Positions 34,656 through 39,715 of a stretch of 39,715 bases of DNA are shown piece by piece. Under the pieces are notes generated by a model, which was not told the DNA's origin, made no database searches, and saw only the letters and a list, made by a program, of their open reading frames with translations. How positions within the stretch are numbered: the first letter of the stretch is position 1; each line of letters starts with the position of its first letter. Both the position numbers and the translations under genes were made by a program. This DNA is from Aliarcobacter sp. (GTDB taxonomy: Bacteria > Campylobacterota > Campylobacteria > Campylobacterales > Arcobacteraceae), in the NCBI GenBank assembly GCA_028688995.1, contig JAQTXB010000005.1, positions 1 through 39,715 of the forward strand. The letters run 5' to 3'.

Positions 34656-35804
34656 CTAATTGATTTTCAATCCAAATACTGCCTCTTTCCCACTATCAGG
34701 GCTTAATTTTGCATATCTGATTGTTTGACTAATATCTGCATGATCCATAAGTTTCATTATTGTATATATTGGTGTTCCTTGTATTGCAAGTAATGAAGCA
34801 AAAGTATGTCTAAGAGTATGAATAACTACTCTTCTTTTACTATCTTCAACTTTTAGTCCTTGATTAAATAACTTATCAAAAATTGGTTGCAAAACTTTAT
34901 TTATTGCAACTCTATTTAATTCATTATGAGAACTATTAACAAGATAATCAGTTGGACTAAGTTTTTCTATTCTTTTTACAATTATTTCTTTATATGCAGG
35001 ATGGATATATCCGTTATATGTTCTATTTGATTTGTGGTTTTTAATAATTACAGTATTTGTGTTTAAATTAATATCTGCTTTTGAAATAGTTAATACACTT
35101 CTTAATCTTGCCCCAGTTGATATGCTTAATGCTAAAAATACTTTTATATTTTCAGTTACTTCATCTCTAATTTGATTATCAAAGTATTCTTGTCTATTAT
35201 CTAATGCATCCCAAATCTTTTTAATTTCATCTAATTCTAAATATCTTTCTCTATCATTGTCAACTTTTTCTCTTTCTACTTTAGTTGCAATTGCTGGATT
35301 TTTAATATTCAAATCTTTTTTTGAAATCATATAGTTAAAAACTGTTCCAATTATATTAATCCAATCATTGATTGTTTTAGGAGCATATTCTCTTCCAGTT
35401 TTAAGACTTTTTAACTTCTTGGCTTTTAATTTAAAATCATCTACCATTTGAGTTGTAATATCATCTATTTTTATATGTCCAAAAGTCGATTTTACATGTA
35501 GTTCATATCTTCTTTTGGTGTTTTTACTATCACTTTTATTTTCTATTGATTTATAGTATAAATTAAAACATTCATCAAATGTTGGTAACTTTTGATTTAT
35601 AAACATTGGAGCATCGTCTTTTAATCTATCTATTGATGTTCTTTTAGCTCTAATTTTACTTGCATAATTTGCTGTTATTCCCTCCTTTGAAGTTCCAATT
35701 TTTTCTTTTTTAAATTTACCATTTATTTTATAAGTAATAATGAAAACACGCTCACCATTTTGTAAATCTCTATAATAAACACCTATAAATTTTGTTTTAA
35801 TCAT
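34656..35804 (-). CDS. tyrosine integrase of the genomic island
   Basis: 382 residues from ATG 35804, chosen because AGAGGA precedes it; an in-frame ATG at 35831 overlaps the upstream gene. Catalytic residues, numbered from this start, are R233 (TGARLRS), H329 and R332 (IHTLRHTF), H355 (MDHADIS) and Y364 (TIRYAKLS). The N-terminal part has an arm-binding-like domain followed by a SAM-like core-binding domain. It lies about 1.4 kb inside the right att repeat and is the obvious enzyme for island integration. Confidence 0.92.
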   Translation of the reverse strand: MIKTKFIGVYYRDLQNGERVFIITYKINGKFKKEKIGTSKEGITANYASKIRAKRTSIDRLKDDAPMFINQKLPTFDECFNLYYKSIENKSDSKNTKRRYELHVKSTFGHIKIDDITTQMVDDFKLKAKKLKSLKTGREYAPKTINDWINIIGTVFNYMISKKDLNIKNPAIATKVEREKVDNDRERYLELDEIKKIWDALDNRQEYFDNQIRDEVTENIKVFLALSISTGARLRSVLTISKADINLNTNTVIIKNHKSNRTYNGYIHPAYKEIIVKRIEKLSPTDYLVNSSHNELNRVAINKVLQPIFDKLFNQGLKVEDSKRRVVIHTLRHTFASLLAIQGTPIYTIMKLMDHADISQTIRYAKLSPDSGKEAVFGLKIN

Positions 35805-35814
35805 ATTAAATCCT

Positions 35815-37056
35815 CTAATACAAAAATCCAAAAATCCAAAGAACTATTTTATTACCAATTCCAATTTCTAAATCATCACTTGCAACATAAGAGTTAGGTA
35901 TATCTTTGATTTGTTCAAACCCTTTATTTTTGCCACCTACTTCAAAAGTATATTTTTCTTCACAATAAAAATCACCATTTTTACTTGCAAATATTCCATC
36001 ATCATTTAGTGATTGCTTGTTTTTATAATAATTATCTAATTGATTTACAAAAAATGTTTCCCTTAAATTTCCTATATTTGGCTCTTTTGTGTACATTAGA
36101 TTTGGATTAGCTAAAAATATTTTTTCAGGTTTATCAAAAGCTTTCATACTTAAAGAATTTTGCATTAAAAGTTTAATTAGACCTGCATCATCAAGTTTTG
36201 CAAGATAGTCTTTTAAAGTTCTATCATCTTTTATATCTGCTGCATTTTTAAGGTCAGTTATTTTTGGCTCAAAAGGAACACTTTTAATAATCACAGATAA
36301 AAGCATTTTGATTTTTTTAACACTATTACCATTCAGTTTCGGATAGATATTTAGTAAATCACTTTCGATTGAAACATTTATATTTTGTTGTAGTGTTTGA
36401 AAAAATAGAACTTCATTTGGCATAGATAAATAGTAAGGATAATAGCCATATTTTAGATAATCTTTAAATAAAGGAATTATCTTTTGATCATTTTTTTCAA
36501 TTTCATTTTTAATTTTTGTTGCTATTTCTATATGATTTGATAATATTTCTTCTAATGAAATTGAATCAAATCTATATCCATGATGAAGTTCTAAAAATTC
36601 TCTAAAACTCATACCAACCATATTATAAACAATAGCTCTACGACTTAAATCATGACTACCTTTATTTATCTGTAAAGCAGAACTTCCTGTTGCTATAATT
36701 TTTAATTTATTAAATCTATCATAGATATTTTTTAATTCAGCAGACCAATTTTCATATTTGTGTATTTCATCAAAACAAAGAAGTTTTCCACCATTTAAAA
36801 CAAACTCTTCAGCAATCCCAGTCATTGTATATTTAGAAGAGATTTGAATATCATCAAGATTTACATATAAAGCTTCACTATCTTTATAGTTTTGAATTAT
36901 GTATTGTGCAACTGTTGTAGATTTTCCAATACCTCTTGAACCAATAATAATTGATAATCTATGCTCTAAATTCTTAGTTTTAATAAAATATCTTTTATAT
37001 TCTTGATTATTAATATTTATAAAATCTCTACTTTTAATAAATAGTTCTTCAAGCAT
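35815..37056 (-). CDS. AAA ATPase with DUF4143-like C-terminal domain
   Basis: 413 residues. Walker A IIGSRGIGKSTT is at about 37-48 and Walker B LLCFDEIHKYENW at about 92-104, with sensor IATGSSALQI. The C-terminal part ends in a nuclease-like strand pattern (DFYCEEKYTFEV). This is the common ATP-binding family with DUF4143, whose role is unknown. It is the last gene before the right att repeat and immediately upstream of the integrase (10 bp), so it may be part of the integration module or a cargo defence gene. Confidence 0.8.
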   Translation of the reverse strand: MLEELFIKSRDFININNQEYKRYFIKTKNLEHRLSIIIGSRGIGKSTTVAQYIIQNYKDSEALYVNLDDIQISSKYTMTGIAEEFVLNGGKLLCFDEIHKYENWSAELKNIYDRFNKLKIIATGSSALQINKGSHDLSRRAIVYNMVGMSFREFLELHHGYRFDSISLEEILSNHIEIATKIKNEIEKNDQKIIPLFKDYLKYGYYPYYLSMPNEVLFFQTLQQNINVSIESDLLNIYPKLNGNSVKKIKMLLSVIIKSVPFEPKITDLKNAADIKDDRTLKDYLAKLDDAGLIKLLMQNSLSMKAFDKPEKIFLANPNLMYTKEPNIGNLRETFFVNQLDNYYKNKQSLNDDGIFASKNGDFYCEEKYTFEVGGKNKGFEQIKDIPNSYVASDDLEIGIGNKIVLWIFGFLY

Positions 37057-37161
37057 AATTTAACCTTCAATTGTTTTATGATACTATTATATCTTAAATA
37101 AAAATGTAATACAATACATATATATCCATTTTTGTTGTAATCAGTATTTATCTAAAATATA

Positions 37162-37181
37162 TTTGGTAGCCTATTAGCAAC
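37162..37181 (+). repeat. Right attachment-site repeat (att) of the genomic island
   Basis: TTTGGTAGCCTATTAGCAAC matches 3097-3116 at 19 of 20 positions in the same orientation. The distance between the copies gives an element of 34,065 bp. Confidence 0.8.
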
Positions 37182-37319
37182 CTAATAATAGGATTTAATA
37201 GTTTAGAGTAGTATAAAATGTAGAATTTTATACTTTAATATAGTTTAATCAATGCCCTAAATTAGGTAGATATAGTATTATTTAGAATAAAATATCATTA
37301 TATAGGAATATGTATTTTT

Positions 37320-37358
37320 AGAGAAGGTACACCAGTAGAAGTATCAGTAGCTGAATAA
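37320..37358 (+). pseudogene. Relic of a superoxide reductase 3' end
   Basis: The last 12 codons read REGTPVEVSVAE-stop, against WEGTPVTVEVAE-stop of the intact gene at 2654-3040. Upstream of this the similarity fades at once into stop codons. The following sequence and terminator also resemble those after the intact gene. It is a decayed paralogue, or the trace of an earlier insertion at the same locus. Confidence 0.7.
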
Positions 37359-37382
37359 GCTCTAGATTTTATTCTATTCAAA

Positions 37383-37418
37383 AGGTAGGAAGTTTTTACT
37401 TCTTACCTTTTTTTATTT
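37383..37418 (+). terminator. Rho-independent terminator after the superoxide reductase relic
   Basis: AGGTAGGAAGT (37383-37393), loop TTTT and ACTTCTTACCT (37398-37408) pair with one G-U wobble and run into a T-tract. Layout and flanks resemble the terminator at 3061-3098. Confidence 0.85.
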
Positions 37419-37497
37419 GTAAATTTCTCAAAAAAATAACTAATATTTAGTAAAAATATTTAAAAATTATAATGTTATTTATATCTTTTGCAATACT

Positions 37498-37725
37498 ATT
37501 TTCGTATAGCTGATAATCCTATTTCACCATCACTAATTGGCAATTCAAAACCTCTTGGATAGCTTTGTACTATTTGAATTAATCCCTTAATTGGATGCAA
37601 TATCTCTTAAAATTTCATCACTAGGGTCTTTTATCCAATTATTAAATTTTCTCTTAATGTCCATTGAAACAATCTACCATCTTAAGTCATATAACCTATT
37701 TTACTAGAGTATATCTCTATCTATT
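37498..37725 (-). pseudogene. Relic of a type I secretion ABC transporter ATPase
   Basis: Reading the minus strand across frameshifts and stops gives IGYMT-(Q to stop)-DGRLFQWTLRENLIIG, then KDPSDEILRDIAS, then GLIQIVQSYPRGFELPIS, DGEIGLS and a stop. These are the Q-loop to signature-motif segment of LapB/LssB-type type I secretion ATPases (TLRENLxxG ... YPxGxxxPISDGGxGLSGGQ). Only the central ATPase part remains. It lies next to a giant adhesin gene of the kind such transporters export. Confidence 0.75.
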
Positions 37726-37727
37726 TT

Positions 37728-37835
37728 GGATTAAAAATAGCAAAAGAAATAGCATTTAAATATAGTAAAAATATGATTATACAAAATGGTAAAGAAGGTG
37801 CTATATTTAAATTTATTGAAAATGAAAAAAAATGA
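37728..37835 (+). pseudogene. Relic of a histidine kinase C-terminus
   Basis: The 35-residue frame starts GLKIAKEIAFKYS and continues through NGKEGAIFKFIENEKK to a TGA. It matches the G2-box and final strand of HATPase_c domains (GLGLxIAKEIA...GAxFxF). No upstream kinase part is found. Confidence 0.55.
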
Positions 37836-37989
37836 AAAAAATAAATAATCAAAATTATCATGTCTCCAAATTATATTATTAAAGTAGAAATAATTTAAAA
37901 TCTATCATAAAAAATACTATTTTAATACTTTTCCCAAATATAATATCACATAAAGTTACTAAATAAAAAAAATTTCTAGGAATTAAAAA

Positions 37990-39715
37990 ATGGCTGAAAT
38001 AACAAATATCTTAAAAGATGAGAATACAAACAATCCACAAGAAGATGTTCAAACTACTCCAAATGAACCAAATATTGAATTACAAAAAGATACTCAGCAA
38101 TTTTTACAAAAAATTGATAGTATTATTAATATTCCTAATCAACCAGCAAATCAACAAAAAAATACAGCCAATGAAAACAATGTAACTAACCCAATAAATC
38201 AAAGTAATAATAATTCAGATACTCAGAATACTACTGATTTAAAAGTTAGAATTGTAAAGAAGAATTCATTGGATGGTGATGTAAATGCAGGATTAAGAAA
38301 TCCTATTTCTGATACAACTCAAGTAAGAGTAGTTGAAAAAAATAATTTACAAACAGATGTTATTGCATCTCTTAGAGACCCAGTAACTGATTATAGAGGA
38401 AATGAGGAAGTTAAAGTATTTTCTGCTATTCAAGTACAAACGCCAACTATTATAAAACCCAATATGACTATTTCATCTGCTATTGTAGAAGAAGGTACAA
38501 AAGCTGTATTCAATGTACATTTTGATAAAGCAAGTAACAAAATATATAATGTTTCATTTAATTTAAGCACAAATGGTACTGCACAAGATGAAGATATAAA
38601 TACAATATTTATTGTAAAAGATTCAAAAGGAAATGAAATCTCAAAAAATCCAGATGGAACATATAGTGTTCCATTAGGTGAAACAAATTTAAAAGTAGAA
38701 GTTCAAACTCGAAATGATAATAATTTTGAAGGAAATGAAACTTTTGAATTAAATGGAAAAACAGAATTTATGAATTCAAATATCCAAGGAATTGGAACTA
38801 TAGTTGATGATGATACTTTATCAAATGGATTAAATGATGATAGACCTTTGAGTGTTAGTTCTGTAACAGTAAATGAAGCTTCTCCATATGCTGTATTTAC
38901 TGTAAGTGGAGCGGCAGGACAATTAACTTCTTTAAATTTAGCAAATCAGAATAATGATGGTTCAGATTTAAGTTCATTAGAATATTTTAATGGAACAAGC
39001 TGGATAAACTATACTTCAGGAAATGTTACATTAGATTCTAATGGAAAATTATTAGTAAGAATTGCATTAAACCCAGAGCAAGATACTATTTTTGAGGGAG
39101 AAGAAACATTTAACTTAGTTGCAACAAACACAAGTGGAATATCAGCAAGTGGACTTGGAACTATTGTAGATGATGGAACTGGTTCATATTTTGCACAAAA
39201 TAATAATACTGGAACATCAAATGTACCAAATGGTGTAGTGTTAGATAACGACAAACCACAAATGACAATTGGAAATGTAACAGTTGAAGAAGGTTGTGGA
39301 GCAACATTTACAGTAACTGTTGGACAAACAGTAGCACCATATAAAGTAACATTTAATACAACAGTAAATGGAAGTGCTGAAACAAATGATATAACAACAC
39401 CTTTAGTTGTAAAAGCTGGAAATACTGTAATTACTGTAAACCAAGATGGAAGTTATACTGTTCCTGCTGGAACAACTTCATTAACTGTAACTGTTCCAAC
39501 AGTAAATGACAATATTTATGAAGGAAGTGAAACATTTGAATTAAATGGTAAAACAGAATTTATGACAAGTGAAGTATCAGGAACAGGTACAATTAAAGAT
39601 GACGGTACTGCTTCTGATGGTGATGATAATGATAGTTTATCTGACAATGACAAACCTACTTTAACTTTATCTGATGCTACTATTGAGGAAGGAAGTACTA
39701 TTATTTTTGCTGGTA
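37990..39715 (+). CDS. giant Calx-beta repeat surface adhesin, 5' part
   Basis: It is open from ATG 37990 (AGGAA at 37978-37982) to the end of the window: 575 codons seen, 3' end outside. Residues 1-150 are polar, Gln/Asn/Asp-rich and without a Sec signal. From about 160 there are repeated Calx-beta-type units: conserved VEEGTKAVFNV / VNEASPYAVFTV / VEEGCGATFTV starts, YEGSETFELNGKTEFM ends, and acidic linkers with DDD and DNDKP. Such proteins are exported by type I secretion and hold cells to surfaces or each other, binding Ca2+. A type I ABC ATPase relic lies just upstream, so an exporter elsewhere would be needed. One Cys (EEGCGATF) is unusual for this family. Confidence 0.85.
   Translation, partial: MAEITNILKDENTNNPQEDVQTTPNEPNIELQKDTQQFLQKIDSIINIPNQPANQQKNTANENNVTNPINQSNNNSDTQNTTDLKVRIVKKNSLDGDVNAGLRNPISDTTQVRVVEKNNLQTDVIASLRDPVTDYRGNEEVKVFSAIQVQTPTIIKPNMTISSAIVEEGTKAVFNVHFDKASNKIYNVSFNLSTNGTAQDEDINTIFIVKDSKGNEISKNPDGTYSVPLGETNLKVEVQTRNDNNFEGNETFELNGKTEFMNSNIQGIGTIVDDDTLSNGLNDDRPLSVSSVTVNEASPYAVFTVSGAAGQLTSLNLANQNNDGSDLSSLEYFNGTSWINYTSGNVTLDSNGKLLVRIALNPEQDTIFEGEETFNLVATNTSGISASGLGTIVDDGTGSYFAQNNNTGTSNVPNGVVLDNDKPQMTIGNVTVEEGCGATFTVTVGQTVAPYKVTFNTTVNGSAETNDITTPLVVKAGNTVITVNQDGSYTVPAGTTSLTVTVPTVNDNIYEGSETFELNGKTEFMTSEVSGTGTIKDDGTASDGDDNDSLSDNDKPTLTLSDATIEEGSTIIFAG

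Larger units (their letters stand above)
37057..37989. other. 933-bp scar region beyond the last island gene
   Basis: No intact gene. It contains the right att repeat (37162-37181), relics of a superoxide reductase tail and its terminator (37320-37411), an ABC transporter ATPase relic on the minus strand (37498-37725) and a histidine kinase tail on the plus strand (37728-37835). The remainder is AT-rich with nothing recognised. Confidence 0.75.

Noticed and set aside
3097..37181. Prophage or conjugative element
   Set aside because: No capsid, portal, terminase, tail, relaxase, T4SS or lysis genes are visible. The content is regulators, recombinases and defence cargo.
39009..39254. Minus-strand ORF inside the adhesin
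   Set aside because: It is antisense to a continuous 575-codon Calx-beta frame with strong repeats, so it is a shadow.

Overview
The window is strongly AT-rich Campylobacterota-type DNA, and gene content suggests Arcobacter/Aliarcobacter or a close relative. The pointers are a small CheZ-like protein, truD next to thiL, a class II superoxide reductase, and a Calx-beta giant adhesin. This placement rests on gene content and codon style, not on a database match.

Layout. (1) 1-3096 is chromosomal backbone: the tail of an unidentified gene, a CheZ-like phosphatase, truD, thiL and a superoxide reductase gene with its terminator. (2) 3097-37181 is a mobile genomic island of about 34 kb. It is bounded by 20-bp direct repeats that match at 19 of 20 positions, and a tyrosine integrase lies just inside the right end. 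(3) 37182-39715 is a scar zone holding relics of a superoxide reductase tail, a type I secretion ABC ATPase and a histidine kinase. It is followed by the 5' part of a giant Calx-beta surface protein that runs off the window.

Inside the island. 3100-5774 is a control region: small DNA-binding proteins, four GTCTCA/TGAGAC dyads, a nonsense-mutated gene and a divergent XRE repressor. 6005-13061 is a two-gene operon. It encodes a 1875-residue protein that looks like a histidine kinase fused to GHKL and phosphoribosyltransferase-like regions, followed by a receiver-domain protein fused to a nucleoside phosphorylase. This is the best candidate for an undescribed system: it resembles Detocs, in which a DtcC-type receiver-phosphorylase destroys ATP during phage infection, but the upstream protein appears unusual. 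13542-17890 is a Gabija-like operon (OLD-type ATPase/TOPRIM nuclease and a compact UvrD-like helicase) with an extra 584-residue protein. The upstream non-coding regions of these two operons are homologous to each other.

18525-20681 holds a serine recombinase, a 446-residue unknown protein with an apparent leader ORF, and a 30-residue Gly/Ser/Pro-rich ORF. 20775-26534 holds regulators with arrayed operators, small membrane proteins, two lipoproteins, a second tyrosine recombinase and two unknown genes. 26853-34555 is a type I restriction-modification operon (hsdM-fic-hsdS-prrC-like-hsdR). It resembles the prr locus of E. coli and has a three-copy 12-bp repeat in hsdS that may tune specificity. 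34656-37056 is the integrase and an AAA ATPase.

Together the island reads as a non-conjugative defence island. At least three candidate anti-phage systems share one integrase-mobilised unit inserted just after a superoxide reductase terminator. No conjugation, capsid or CRISPR genes are visible, and no tRNA or rRNA was recognised.
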